A stretch of DNA of 55,000 nt from Zopfochytrium polystomum (GCA_025765615.1 JAIVFJ010000120.1:1-55000); one strand, 5' to 3'; counted from the stretch's first letter, positions 32,401 through 43,760 are shown. The notes: generated by a model from the sequence alone, not told the origin. Numbers and translations: made by a program.

Positions 32401-33106
32401 TCCACTGGCAGAATTTGCTCTCAACAATTCTCTCCACTCAAGCACCCAGCTATCTCCTTTCTTTGCAACCTATGGCTTCAATCCAAGAGGAGATCTTCTG
32501 GGACAAGAGACCCTATCCAATGTCCAAGCTCCTGCTGCGGCTTCACACTTACATAAGCTCAAGATCATCAACTCCTTCCTGGACTCCACCCTGAAGCAAG
32601 CCAAAGAAGATGCCTCAAGATTTGCCAACACTCACAGAATGGACCATGACCTTGCTGTGGGTCAGCAAGTTTGGCTTCTGAGGAAGAACTTGCAGACCAA
32701 AAGACCAAGTCCCAAGCTAGACAACCTCAAGTTGGGTCCTTTCAAGATCTTGGAGCAAATCAATCCAGTCACCTTCAAGCTGGATCTCCCTGCATCCATG
32801 AAGATCCACCCAGTTTTCCATGTCAGCCTTTTAGAGAAGTTTGTGGCCAATTCCATTCCAGGCAGAGTTGTTCCTCCTCCTCCTCCAGTTGAGGTAGAAG
32901 GTGAAGAGGAATTTGAGGTTGAACAAATCTTGGATGCCAAGTGGTTTGGAAGAACACTCAAGTTCCTTGTTAAGTGGAAAGGTTACTCAGATGCTGACAA
33001 CACCTGGGAGCCTGAGTCAAACCTCACTCACTGCCAAGACCTTCTGCTCAAGTTCAAGACCAGGTACCCCACCAAGTTGCAGAAGAGGCCTAAAAGGGGG
33101 AGATGA
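29387..33106 (+). CDS. pol: Chromovirus Pol: protease, RT, RNase H, integrase, chromodomain
   Basis: Open for 1239 codons in the -1 frame relative to gag; the coordinate 29387 is only where the frame becomes open. In order: aspartic protease with ALIDSGSSCNIID (about residue 75-87); reverse transcriptase with FVKKKDGGLRPCVDYRDLN, VMPFGLTNAP and active-site VYLDDILVFS (about 488-497); RNase H from ETDASDYALGAVLSQ (about 636); integrase HHCC finger ending CETCQRN (about 850) and catalytic core with SMDFIVKLP, VSDRGPQF and QTDGQTERTNQ supplying D, D and E; GPF motif (KLGPFKIL); and a C-terminal chromodomain EFEVEQILDAKW ... LVKWKGYSDADNTWEPESN. The chromodomain usually targets integration to methylated histone H3. 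The stop TGA touches the 3' LTR. Confidence 0.95.
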   Translation: MFLLWLQGACCQGLPKEEAPKLPGPGSLRGNSLDPPPSCPCFITTTSTTNTSDSKPHQLTMDVKIQLSPKSTITTKALIDSGSSCNIIDATLAKSCAIPTIKKSTPLKVHFANHALFKEISHETKLNLHIQDFPPSMVNLEVLDLGSPTFSVILGLPWLQAQNPAIDWVTGQVQPPPIGTVTQNSSQAPKSHALKPLIQDSQPAKTQVPQFTVHSQDSSRAHRAHSHGHDSSSQNPQSKIQVPQFTVHIQDSSSTAHSLCQEQNSQSKIQESQFPVKNSSPTAEEHDNLDPSDLLLASKLPKEYLPYADVFSKTKADLLPAQRPYDCEIPLKDETCSPPFKPLYHLSPPEAKALQEYIEGMLNKGFIQPSKSPAGAPIFFVKKKDGGLRPCVDYRDLNEMTVKNRYPLPLISELLDKLSHARIFSKIDLRGAYNLVRIKPQDQWKTAFRCKYGHFEYLVMPFGLTNAPAIFQGMMNDIFRDILDLFVIVYLDDILVFSSDTASHMGHVKTVLERLRQHHLYAKLEKCEFHKTSIEFLGFIVSDKGISMAPDKIQTILEWKAPNSIKDVQSFLGFCNFYRTFIANYSAIAKPLTDLTKKTTKFEWTPAAEQAWLALKTATTSAPLLKHVDPLLPFTLETDASDYALGAVLSQPSSQDPSAPLHPVAYYSRKLNSAECNYTVHDKELLAIVEAFKFWRHYLAGSKGVSVYSDHKNLTFFRARRLLKQRHARWAELLSEYDFKLCYSPGHLNTVADALSRRTDLAPEGGDGFTPPSKTHLSLLPDSVWAHAISKDPKPHKIQISQEEEKLEILKTRHDAATAGHPGEHKTYELVSRDFYWPGMRKYIKNYVSSCETCQRNKSSRHKPYGLLEPLPIAISPWSSISMDFIVKLPPSHGFDSILVVICRRTKLAHFIPCTENIDAQGTADLFLQHIFRLHGLPQSIVSDRGPQFRSQFWKALTAALGIKSQLSTAYHPQTDGQTERTNQTLEQYLRCYVSYQQDDWPTLLPLAEFALNNSLHSSTQLSPFFATYGFNPRGDLLGQETLSNVQAPAAASHLHKLKIINSFLDSTLKQAKEDASRFANTHRMDHDLAVGQQVWLLRKNLQTKRPSPKLDNLKLGPFKILEQINPVTFKLDLPASMKIHPVFHVSLLEKFVANSIPGRVVPPPPPVEVEGEEEFEVEQILDAKWFGRTLKFLVKWKGYSDADNTWEPESNLTHCQDLLLKFKTRYPTKLQKRPKRGR
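33092..33103 (+). other. Polypurine tract
   Basis: AAAAGGGGGAGA directly upstream of TGA and the 3' LTR, within the last codons of pol. This is the standard position for plus-strand priming. Confidence 0.7.
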
Positions 33107-33459
33107 TGTTATGAATCACCCTCTGGAAACCTCTGGAACCTTCTAGAACATTCCTTCATGGAACCTTCTGGAACCTTCTGGAACCTTCTAGAACATTCCT
33201 TCATGGAACCTTGTGGAACCTTCTGGAACCTTCTTTGCTTTCCTGACTTGTCTTGTTGTCATTGGTATCATTGGTATCATTGTATTACTAATTGCTCTTT
33301 CTGGAACTTTCTTTGAGTCTTGACAAGGAACACTCTCAAAAGGTATAAAAGGGGGAAGGGGGACCTGTCCCATCCCTCAAGTGAATTATTGTTTCCAATA
33401 CAATCATCACTCCTCTCAGTTCCTTGTCTGCCTTGTCCTGTCCTGCCCTGTTCCTGACA
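33107..33459 (+). repeat. 3' LTR of the chromovirus
   Basis: Same length as the 5' LTR at an offset of exactly 4952 bases, with no difference that I could find. The heat-shock-element array recurs at 33136-33233. It is followed by TGTCA, the target duplication. Confidence 0.95.
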
Positions 33460-33816
33460 TGTCAGTTATAGTTCTCACAATGCCCATGGGAGAGCGAGCC
33501 ACTGCCAATGCAGACCTGGCTCCTGGCTTGTGCTGTTGACAAATACTCTGAGTATTAAGTGGAACAGAAACCTGGTGTTAACAGTTTTCCTCCTCCTCTG
33601 CTCAAGCAGATAATATAGGAGAGGTTTTTACCCTGTGCCAGTCGCGCTTGCCTAGCAGCTATTACAGTGTGCATATCATCATTATGTATCAATAATTCAT
33701 AACAGAGTTTTTTTCTCTTTCTCTCCAAGTTGGGGAGAAGGACCACCCAGAAACACACATCTCCACTTCATTCACTCCTTCCACTCACTCACTCAGAGTA
33801 GACTGTCTTCACAACA

Positions 33817-34461
33817 GCGTGCCAGCTATCCGGCTGCATCAACCACAGATTCTAGCTCAGAACAACACTGGAACTTGGGATCGTGGATGGACCCAAAAAG
33901 AGTTGAAGAAAAATATGGACCACGCACTGGAATTTTTTGTTCTGGAGCAAAAGATGAAAAGAAAAAAAGTTGGGATCAATGGTGGACAGAGTTGTTTTTA
34001 ATATTTGGAGAGCCAAGACAGTGCCTTTATTTGTCCGTTTTGGATATTATGTCCTTTGTGGACAGAATGTAATGTGTGTTCGATGCCCTCCAATTTTCAG
34101 TGAAACGCACAATATCTTTTGGAGGAAAAAAGCGAACGTGCCGTGCGATGCAGAAAATGCGCACTTGCCATTTTCAGCAGAGGAAGTTTGTGACCGACAA
34201 ATGGGACAATGGACAGGAGAGACGATTCGAAATGGACTGAAATGAAATCGGCTGAATCATTTCTTTTTGTTGGATCAATCAGCAGATGGGAGATAAACAA
34301 TGGAGACAAAGTACGAGAGAGACAGACAAGGATGATGGAGAGAGAGGCAAGAGAGACAGAGGTGGAAAATTTGTTGTTGTTGCTGCGTCTTTTATCTGTT
34401 GGTTGCTTCCTCGCATCTGTGTATTATTAGTTCGTCGTCGATCAATACCTATCAATCAACG
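33817..34461. other. Spacer between LTR copy C and the ABC transporter gene
   Basis: AT-rich DNA. The segment 34243-34307 resembles 19830-19892, marking another fragment of a dispersed repeat. A GA-rich stretch (about 34310-34365) and a short leader precede the ATG at 34462. No gene seen. Confidence 0.5.
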
Positions 34462-34764
34462 ATGCCGCCGCCGTCGCCGCCCGCCTCGTCCGGCTTTCTC
34501 GTTGCCACGACGACGACGACGACGACGACGACGGCTAACACCAACACCACGGCGGCGGCGGCATGGACTGGATCGTCTTCAACATCATCTTCATCATCAT
34601 CATCATCATCATCGACATCATCGTCGTCATCATCCTCCGCGGCGACGGAGACGGTCGCCGGCGATCGCGTTCAACCTGCACCCGCAGCAGCAGCACTCAC
34701 AACCTCACCCCCTCCCGCTCCTTCCTCCCCCGCAGCACCACCACCGCCAACACCAAAATCCCCC

Positions 34765-34797
<33 letters not shown>

Positions 34798-35057
34798 CCA
34801 GCAGCGACAACAGCAGGCGCGCCTCTGCCGCTGCGGCGCGCCGGGTTCCTGTCGCGGGCGACGTACCAGTGGGTGCAGCCGTTCGTGGCCACGGGCTACC
34901 GCCGGCCGCTCAGCGAGGAGGACCTGTGGCAGCTGGACGGCGACCTCGCTGCCGACGACCATGCCCGCCGCCTCGCCGACGGCTGGCGCGCAGAGTCGGC
35001 CGACGCCGCCGCCCGCGGACGCGACCCGCACCTTTGGAGAGCCCTGTGGAGGGTGAG

Positions 35058-35126
<69 letters not shown>

Positions 35127-37069
35127 GGAGAGCGAGCTCAGCGAGCATATGAGAAGAAGCGAGGAAGCGAGCTAACCCGTCCTGCGATCGGGATCGCGGC
35201 TCGTCGCTTGGTCTCTCTCTCTCTCTCATTCTCTCTCTCTCGCTCGTTCTCTCTCGTTCTCTCTCGCTGTCTCTCTCTCGGCCCGCCTTGCACGGATCCG
35301 TGATTCTGCTGAGCCCGAGACACACACGTGGGGCAAGGGCGCTGACAAATCGGAGCTCTCGGCAGAAATCTGATCGGCATCTGAGTCGGGAGAGACAGAG
35401 ACTTCAACAAAAAAAAACAGAAAGAGAGACCGATGCAGACAGACAGACAGACAGACAGACAGGCGGATAGGTGCTAGTCGGAAACTCCTGCCGTCTCCCG
35501 GTCCCGAAGTCCGTAAGCACATTGAACCACAACCTGACCCCGAACCACCAATTTTTAATTTTTGAATCCCCGAACACCCGAACCACTGAACCCCGGAACC
35601 ACCAAACCCCCCAACCAACAACAGGCCTTCGGCCGAGAAGTCGCGATCCTGGTGCCGTACCGGCTCGTCGCCGACACAACCGCCGTCATCTCGCCCATCG
35701 TCGTGCTCGCCATCATCCAGTTCCTGTCGGACACCGGCGCCGCCGCCGCCGCCCTGCCGCCGCAGCCCGCGCCCGACTCAAGGCGCGCCTACGCGCTCTG
35801 CGCCGGCCTCTTCCTCGTCCAGCTGGTGTCCGCCTGGACGACCCACAAGTACTTTGAAAAGGGCATGGTCACGGGCTTCCGCATCCGCTCGGCGCTGACC
35901 TCGAACCTGTACCTCAAGTGCCTGCGCCTGTCGCCGCGCGGGCGCCAAAAGTTCTCGGCCGGCCGCATCGTCAACTCCATGTCGACCGACACGGCCCGCA
36001 TGGACCGCGCCGCCGCGTTCTTGCACCTCGTGTGGTCCGTGCCGTACCTGATCTTGGTCGCCTCGGCCCTGCTCGTCTACAACCTCGGCGCGTCCGCGCT
36101 CGCGGGCCTCGCCATCCTGCTGGTGTTTGCCCCCGTCCAGGTTTTCGTCATGCGCCGTCTGTCGTTCATCAGAGACCACTCGTCGTCCATCACGGACGCG
36201 CGGGTCAAAATTACCCAGGAGGCCTTGCTCGGCGTCCGCGTTATGAAGATGTACGCATGGGAACACTCGTTCCTCGACGTCATTGCCGGCCTGCGCGTCA
36301 AGGAACTCAAGGAAACAAGAAAGCTGCTGCTGTACCGCGCGTGCATCGCCGCCGTCACCACGGTTAGTCACTTTTACTTTCTTTGTTTTGTTTCCTCTGT
36401 CGTACAGCTTGTCCAACAAAGACGCTCATGCCTCGTACTTCTTCCCCACAGGTCCTCCCCGCGATCGCGGCAATCTGCACGTTCGTCGCGTACACGCAGA
36501 CGGGCAATACGCTGACGGCGCCGCGGGTCTTTTCGTCCCTTGCGCTCTTCAACATTCTGCGCATCCCTTGCCTGCTGATCCCCATCATCGCCACCGACCT
36601 GACCGACGCAAAAGTCTCGCTGGACCGCCTGAACTCGATCATGCTCGCCGACGAGCTCGACGCACCGCCGCCCGTGAGTGCGTCCGCGACAAAGACCTCC
36701 GGGAATCCGGGCGACGACGACGGCATCGCGATACGGGTCGCGGGCGCCGAGTTTTTGTGGGATGTGGACGACACCGGCGTGGATGTTGCGGATGCTGCGG
36801 ACGGCTCCGGCGGCGGCAGCGGGTTTTTGAAGGCGACCGGGGCGGGCGCGGACGCGTCGCTGGGGTCTGCTGCTGCAGCGGCGGTGGCGGGTGGGCGGCG
36901 CGACGGGCGTTTCTACCTGCGCGGGTTGGACCTCGCCGTGCCGCGCGGTGCGCTGGTGGCGGTGGTTGGCGCAGTCGGCGCCGGCAAGAGCTCGCTGCTG
37001 AACGCGCTGGTCGGCGAGATGAAGCGGACGAAGGGATCCGTCACGATCGCGGGCTCGGTTGGGTGAGTC

Positions 37070-37160
<91 letters not shown>

Positions 37161-40100
37161 TGTGCGTGCGCGCTGCATTATGTTTGGTTTCGCAATGTGC
37201 TGACGCTCGCTCTATTCTTGTTTTCGCTGACCCACACAAAGCTACTGCCCGCAAACCGCCTGGATCCAAAACTCGACGCTCCGCGACAACATTCTCTTCA
37301 ACCGGCCCTTCGACGCCGCCCGCTACACCCGCACGCTGCACGCCTGCGCTCTGGCCCACGACCTCTCGCTCCTTCCGGCCGGCGACCAGACCGAGATCGG
37401 CGAGCGCGGGATCAACCTGTCCGGCGGGCAGCGGCAGCGGGTCAGCATTGCGCGCGCGGCGTACTTTGACGCGGACGTGGTGCTGCTGGACGACCCGCTG
37501 TCAGCGGTCGACCCGCACGTCGGGAGGTGGCTGTTTGAAAAGTGCATTAAGGGGGCGATGGAGGGAAAGACGAGGGTGCTGGTCACGCATCAGTTGCACG
37601 TTTTGCCGCAGGTAGGGTGCATCCGCTGGGATGGGCATAGCATTTGGTTTTTTGTTTTCTTCTTTTGTTTTGCCTTTGTTGAAGGCAAGGGATTTCCCGT
37701 CTCTCCTTTTGGATGTTCACCGCACACAACACCCACCCTCCCGTTTTCAATCAACAAACTGCAGGTGGACTACATATACCTCATGTCCGAAGGGCGTATC
37801 GTGGAGCACGGGACGTACGCCGAGATGACCAAGGACGAGGGCAGCCGGTTCGCGGAGCTGATGAACGAGTACGGCAGCCAGACCGAGGGCGGCGAGGACG
37901 ACGACGACGGCGGCGGCGACGTCGCTGCGGCGGATGCGGCTGTTGTCGTTGCGGTGGCGGAGGCGACCGCGGACGGTGCCGCCGTCGGGGTGGGCGAAAA
38001 GGAAAAGGAAAAGGGGGAAAAGCGCTCGACACCGGACGCGGCTGGCGCCACCGGCGGCGGCAAGGAGGGTGCGGACGGCGCGCTGGTGCAGGAGGAGAAC
38101 CGCGCGATCGGGAACATCGGATGGAGAGTGTTTTACGAATGTGAGCTTGTTCTGGCTGAGGTTTCCCTCCCTTTCTTATCCGTCTCCTATTTGCGCAACG
38201 CAATCGCCCCCGACCTCCACCTACTTCATCCACCTCCCACCTCCCCCACACCTCCTCCCCCACAGACATGCGCGCCTCCGGCGGCATCCCGATGGCGCTC
38301 TTTACGCTCCTCCTCCTCATCCTCGCGCAACTTGCGCGCATCGGCACCGATCTCTGGCTCTCCTGGTGGCTAGCGGTCCGCTTCCCGCTAGCCTCCTACT
38401 GGTACCTCGACATCTACCTCCTCTGGGGTGTCCTCCAAATCCTCACGTCGTTCGCCTCGGGCATCGTCTTCGCCTACATCGGCGCCCTGGCGGCTAAGCG
38501 GCTGCACGACCGGGCGCTGCACCGGGTGTTCCGCGCCCCGCTGTCGTTTTTCGACGCGACCCCCGTCGGCCGCGTGCTCAACCGCTTCTCGCGCGACGTC
38601 GACACCCTGGACTCGCTGCTGCCCGAGGCAGCCCGTCTGCTGGGTTACACGTTTTCGCTGGTGCTCGGCACCGTGCTGCTGATCGTGGCCGTGTTTCCGC
38701 TGTTTGCAGTCGCCCTCGCGCCCGCGGTCGTCGTGTATGTCGTGCTGCAGAATTACTATCGCGCGACGAGTCGCGAGCTGAAGAGGCTGGATAATGTTAC
38801 GAGGAGCCCGTTGTTTGCGGTAAAGCGGGGACTGCGGCCGTTTTTCTGTTTCCTTTTTCTTTTTTTTTTTTCGGTTCTGCTCTTCCTGTTGTGATCGCAA
38901 CATAACACACCTTCCCCCCACATTTCCCCTCCCCCCCAACCAGCACTTTTCCGCCTGCTTTTCGGGGCTGACCACGATCCGCGCGTACGGCGTCGAAGCG
39001 CAGTTTGCGGCGAAAAACCGCGAGCTGCTCGACTGGAACAACCGCGCGTACTACCCGCTGCTCCTCACGCAGCGCTGGCTCGGGCTGCGACTGGAACTCA
39101 TCGGCGCGTTGCTGTGAGTTGAAGAAAAAACAAAAGAGAAGATACACTTCGCCTGTTTTCCCCCGTTGGACTACCTGTTCTTTGCTTTTCCATCGCGTGT
39201 CCACAAATTTGACGATATCGTTTCTTTGTGTCTTTTCGTGTGTGTTGTTTTGGCGCAGCATTTTCTTTGCCGCGTTGTTTGCCATCATTGCCAGGAATTC
39301 TGTTGGCGCCAGCGTCGCCGGGCTGGCCATCTCGTACTCGCTCCAGGTAAAAGAACCTCCCCTTTCCCTTCCCACTTTGTTTTGGTGTGAACCACCCACC
39401 CTGGTCGCGTGTGTAAACTAATCTTTCATCCCCCCCACCTCAACATACAAAAACAAGGTGACCGGAGTGCTGAACTGGTGCGTCCGCGTCGCCACCGACA
39501 CGGAGCAGAACATGGTCTCCGCGGAGCGGCTCATCGAGTTTGACAGCCTGCCGTCAGAGGCACCAGAGGTCATTCAAGGGTCGAGGCCTCCTTCAGGTGC
39601 GTGGCCATTCCCCCTTCTCCCCACTCGCCTTTCTTTTTGTCATCTTGACCCCCCCTCCCCTACAACCAGGCTGGCCCACCCGCGGCGCCATCGAGATCCG
39701 CAACCTGACGCTCCGGTACCGACCGCACCTCTCCCCCGTGCTCAAAGGATTGACTCTCACCCTCCCCTCGGGGCAAAAGACGGCGATCGTCGGGCGTACG
39801 GGCGCAGGCAAGTCGACGCTGCTCCTCGCACTCCTTCGACTCGTCGAGCCGTCGTCGGGTGCGATCCTGATCGACGGGGTGGACGTGTCGACGCTCGGGC
39901 TGCACGACCTGCGGCGCGGGGTGGCCGTGATCCCGCAGGACCCGGTGCTGTTTGCCGGCACGCTGCGCGACAACTTGGACCCGTTCGGCGAGCACGACGA
40001 CGCGGCCGTCTGGGACGCGCTGCGTCGCTGCGGGCTCGAAAAGGCCGTCGTCGAGAACCCGGCGAGGCTCGAGATGCTCGTAGTCGAGGGGTGAGCGGCT

Positions 40101-40581
40101 TCCTCTTAACAAACTCCACCCGCTCATACATAACCTAACCAAACCCCCAACTCCCCCTGCCCGCAGCGGCGAAAACTGGTCCACAGGCCAACGCCAGCTG
40201 ATCTGCCTCGCGCGGGCGATGCTCAAAGACGCGGCGGTGGTAGTAATGGACGAGGCGACTGCGTCGGTCGACCTCGCGACCGACGACTTTATCCAGGCCG
40301 CGATCCGCACGGACTTTGCGGACAAGACGGTCGTGACGATCGCGCACCGGCTCAACACGGTCATCGACTACGACGCGATCGTCGTGCTCGCGGACGGCCG
40401 CGTCGCAGAGCGCGGGTCGCCCGCGGAGCTGTTGCTCGGCGGCGGAGGAGGAGAGGACGGAGAGGGAGGAGAAGGAAGGGGTGGGGTGTTCCGCGCGATG
40501 GTCGAGGAGACGGGTCCGGCGAACGCGGCAATGCTGCGGGCCGCGGTCGCGATGCGGGCCGCGGCGAAGGGCAAGGCGTGA
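34462..40581 (+). CDS. ABCC (MRP-type) full ABC transporter, 11 exons
   Basis: Exons 34462-35052, 35625-36362, 36452-37062, 37242-37611, 37765-38140, 38266-38819, 38944-39113, 39259-39346, 39458-39596, 39670-40090 and 40167-40581 join in phase to 1490 residues. After a disordered Ser/Ala/Pro leader comes the MRP signature [23 protein letters not shown]1, then NBD1 with Walker [26 protein letters not shown] and Walker [16 protein letters not shown]2 follows an acidic/Ala-rich linker. NBD2 has Walker [27 protein letters not shown] and [12 protein letters not shown], with the H-loop IAHRLNT. NBD1 has Asp where NBD2 has the catalytic Glu, the usual ABCC asymmetry. There is no N-terminal TMD0, so it is a short MRP. 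Such pumps export conjugates or lipids from the plasma or vacuolar membrane. Introns 1 and 3 carry (GT)n tracts next to the donor. Confidence 0.93.
35059..35124 (+). repeat. (TG)n microsatellite at the 5' splice site of ABC intron 1
   Basis: An uninterrupted TG run of about 66 bases begins within six bases of the donor GTGAGT at 35053. The same intron also has TC and GACA tracts (about 35213-35260 and 35437-35461). Confidence 0.9.
37073..37156 (+). repeat. (TG)n microsatellite at the 5' splice site of ABC intron 3
   Basis: A TG run of about 84 bases starts about 10 bases after the donor GTGAGT at 37063. It makes up nearly half of the 179-base intron. Confidence 0.9.
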
Positions 40582-41151
40582 TTATCTTCGGTCCGCCCAC
40601 TCCTCTTTCTTTTTTTTTTTTTTTTTTTTTTTTTTCCTTCCTTTCTTTTTCTCGTCGCTCTCTTAATTCGGGGGTCAGACATCTCTTCCCCGCCCCCCGG
40701 GCCACGAAAAAGACCCACACAACGCGCGCGACGCACCCCTCTTTCGCTGCTTACAAACTTCTTGTCTGCCCTACCTTTAAAACTTGTTCCTACTCTACAC
40801 AAACTGGCTCTTGAAGCGACCCGCGCGGACTCTGAAAACTCCTCCTCTTCTTCGACTTCCCAAACCCTCTTCTCACCTTTTCTTTTTACTGTCTTTTTAC
40901 TGTCTTCGGTAGCCTGCTTCGCGGGTGAGGACCTCGGCCCTCCTACCTTTCTTCCGCCCTTTTTCTCTCTTTCCTTTTCGGCGGTCTTTCCAAGAAGCCC
41001 CATCACTGTGCGGCTCCGACCAACGTTTTTCTCTTGTTTTCGTTACAACCTTGGCGCCGGGTCTCTCCAAGCTATATTTGCGCGCAACCCCTCCCCCTAT
41101 TTTTGGTAATTCGCGGGGGCCCTACCCAACCAAAAACCGCCACAGCCCCTT

Positions 41152-41184
<33 letters not shown>

Positions 41185-41246
41185 AAATGAGTCCTCACCC
41201 CATGAAAAAGGAACTCTTGCGGCGAAAAAAAAAAAAAAAAAAAAGA
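40582..41246. other. Convergent 3' flanks of the ABC transporter and the TPR/RS gene
   Basis: Poly(T) at about 40612-40635 and poly(A) runs at about 41155-41180 and 41226-41244 dominate. The gene tails face each other. No separate gene seen. Confidence 0.6.
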
Positions 41247-43760
41247 CTACCGCCACCCCGCGGCCGACGACCGCCTCGCACCCGACCGCGCCTGCAAAGA
41301 TGACACCGACGGCAACGGCGACGGCGACGCGTCGCTCGCGTCCCCATGGCGGCTGCGGCCGCCGCTACGGCGGTGCCCTCGCCGTCCGCTGCGGCTGCGG
41401 CGAGCGTCGTCGTCGTCGTCGCTGCCCTCGCGCCGCCTGCTCCTCGTTGCGCGACGGCCGCGCCGATCGCCGTCGCCGCCGCCACCACCGCTGTCGGTAC
41501 CGTCGCCGTCGCTATCGTCGTCGTCGTCGTCGTCGCTGCCGCTGTCATCCTCGTCGTCATCCTCGTCGTCGGCCACACGAGTCCGCTTCCGCCGCCGCGC
41601 CCCCGCGCCATCGTCGTCCCTATCCCGCCTGCTCCTCTTCCTCTTCTTCTCTTTCTTCTTCTTCTCCTTCTTCCTCTTCTTCCTCTTCTCAGCCGTCTTC
41701 CTCGCCGCCCTCCCGTCTCCCCTTTCCTCCTCCTCCTCCTCCGCCCCGCGCTTCCCCTCCCGCTTCGCCCTCCCGCTCTTACCCGCCCGCTCCACCTCGC
41801 CACCGCTCCCATCGTCGCCGTCCCCACCATCATCCTTGCCCACCCTGCTTTTCCTCTTACTCTTCCTCTCCTTCTTCTTCTTCTTCTTCTTGTCCTTCCC
41901 CCGCCGCTTCTTGTCGTCGCCATCGGAGCGACGGGTGGCCCTCCCTCCCGAAACCCTCTCATCGTCGTCGCCGTCGCCGCGCCGCCGCCGCCGCCGCCGT
42001 CGTCGTCCTCGCGACGCGTCGTCAGAGCGGTCAGAGTCCGAGTCGTCGGAGCGTGACGAGGACCGAGACGAGGGCGACCGCGACGACGACGACGACACTG
42101 AAGAGGCTGAGGAGGGGGAGTAGGAAGGGGAAGGCGAGCGCGCGGTGCGGGGAACGGAGCGCGGGCGGTTGGTGGGCGAGGAGGGCACGGGGTTCTGCCT
42201 GTCGCGGGACGCGGGGCGGCGTTGCGGTTGCGGTGGCGGCGGCGGTGGTGGCGGAGGCGGCGGAGGCGGCGCGGGGTGGGCGAACTGTTGCGAGCGGGAC
42301 GAGCTGGACGTCGAGGACGCCGCCGCCGATGTCGACGTCGATCCGCCGTCCAACGGCTTTCGCGGGTCGTATTGAGTAGTGAGCGAGAAGTGGTTTGGTC
42401 AATTGATTTCCGGCACCGCCAATTCCTGCAGCCGCCCACCCCCCCGTATCGCACCGCTCCGCTTCTTTGGGGGATGGGGGCACTTACCATCAAATATTCG
42501 CCCCTGAGGAGGCTGCTCTGTTCCTCTTCGAGCTGGTATTTCCGCAGAACGCACTTTTGCCGGTACTTTTTCGCGTTCTCGTGCTTCGGGTCCGCTTTGA
42601 GCGCCTCGTCGTACTGCGTAATGGCTTCGTCCAGTTTGCCGAGGTTCGCTAGGCTGTGTGTTTGTAGTGTTGTTTTTTTCAGTTCGCAAGCCGTCGGGTC
42701 TAAAATAGACCACATTCAACGTACGCAGCGCCCTTCGCCACCAACGCGTCAATGTTTCCAACGTCCAGTTCCAGCGCCCGGTCGTACTTTTCGATGGCCT
42801 TTGCGTACTCCTTGTTCTGCGAGTGCGCGACGCCTTCGAGCACCCTGTCGAGCGCGGTGCGAGGAGACGCGAGCGCAAATTTAAAACAAGCAAGACGCTA
42901 TGCCAACACGGGGGCCGAGAAAGAGAAAGCGGGGGAGAACGCTTACATGTTTCGGGCCCACTGTCTGGTCTGGCGCTTGCGCAGTTCGAGGTAGTCTGGT
43001 GGTGAATCTCTGTGTGTGGAGCGGTGGGAATAACGGGGGATGGGGGAAGGGGAGAAGAAAGGAAAAAAAGAAAGAAAGCAAAAAGCGAAAGGACGAAAAG
43101 AGCAACGACTCGCCGACTACCTCACCCCCTCTACTCTGCCCGCGCCTTCTTGGCCTCGCGATAGTAGCAGGAGGAGGAGGACTGCAATGCATGCAAGAAC
43201 CCCGATAGGCGGGGTGCGGTCGGGGGCTCACCCTGCTGCCCCCTACCAACAACACCAACGACAAAGGACAAACGAGATGGAAAGAAGGAGAATTGAAGAA
43301 GAAGAAGTAGAAGGATGGCATACCCCAGCGCGGCATGGATGTTAACCGAGAGCGTGAACGTGGATGCGATGCCGGCCTTGTCGAGCCACGCTGGGAGCGA
43401 GGACGGGTTCAACAGATCCGGCGGGCGGAGGGGGCGACGCGACGCGAACGACGGCGGGGGAAGCGGGGGAGGAGGCGGCGGGGGCGGCAGTGCGGCGGCG
43501 GCGGCGGGATCGCGGCGATCGCCGTGGCGGCGGTGGTCTTGGTCGTGGTGGTGACGGCGGCTGGCAAGCGATCGAAGGGTAATGACGAGGTCACTGTTGG
43601 GGTCTCTGAGCTGATCGAGGGCCTGAGAGGTGCGGCGTGGTGGCGGTGGTGGTGGTGGTGGTAGAGGCGGGGGCGGCGGGGGCGGCGAGTAGCCGCTGCT
43701 GACATTGCGACCGCTCTTGACGCCCCTGCTGCTGCTGCCGCTGCTGCCGCTGTAGTCCAT
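41247..43760 (-). CDS. TPR protein with C-terminal RS/Lys-rich domain (TTC14-like)
   Basis: Exons 43760-43324, 43009-42947, 42844-42725, 42653-42488 and 42356-41247 join in phase to about 631 residues. The N-terminal part has Pro runs plus LDQLRDPNSDLVITLRSLAS and PAWLDKAGIASTFTLSVNIH. Exons 2-4 encode YLELRKRQTRQWARNM and two TPR repeats, NKEYAKAIEKYDRALELD and GKLDEAITQYDEALKADP, then HENAKKYRQKCVLRKYQLEE. The last exon is a 370-codon Ser/Arg, Asp and Lys-rich tail (SRSPSSRSSSRSDDSDSDRS; long Lys runs). A TPR pair followed by an RS-like tail resembles TTC14-type proteins, which are linked to mRNA processing; nuclear localisation is inferred from the tail. It shares a 128-bp divergent promoter with the PheRS alpha gene. 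Confidence 0.72.

Larger units (their letters stand above)
28150..33464 (+). mobile_element. Intact Ty3/gypsy chromovirus with identical LTRs and TGTCA target duplication
   Basis: Full element: LTR 28155-28507, gag, pol, LTR 33107-33459, flanked by the 5-bp direct repeat TGTCA. The two 353-bp LTRs look identical by eye, and gag and pol are open, so insertion is very recent and the copy may be active. The primer site is of the self-priming type, and U3 has heat-shock-element arrays. Pol order is protease, reverse transcriptase, RNase H, integrase and a C-terminal chromodomain, the defining order of chromoviruses. A purine-rich tract (about 33092-33103) just before the 3' LTR fits the polypurine tract. 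It lies nested within an older solo LTR. Confidence 0.95.
28088..33816 (+). repeat. Solo LTR family R1, copy C, split by the Ty3 chromovirus
   Basis: The left part is 28088-28154, beginning TGTTAGGTGGAGCTGATTGG; the right part is 33465-33816, ending CTTCACAACA. Together (about 419 bp) they match copy B. The chromovirus inserted inside it with duplication of TGTCA at 28150-28154 and 33460-33464, so R1 was already present before that insertion. Confidence 0.8.
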
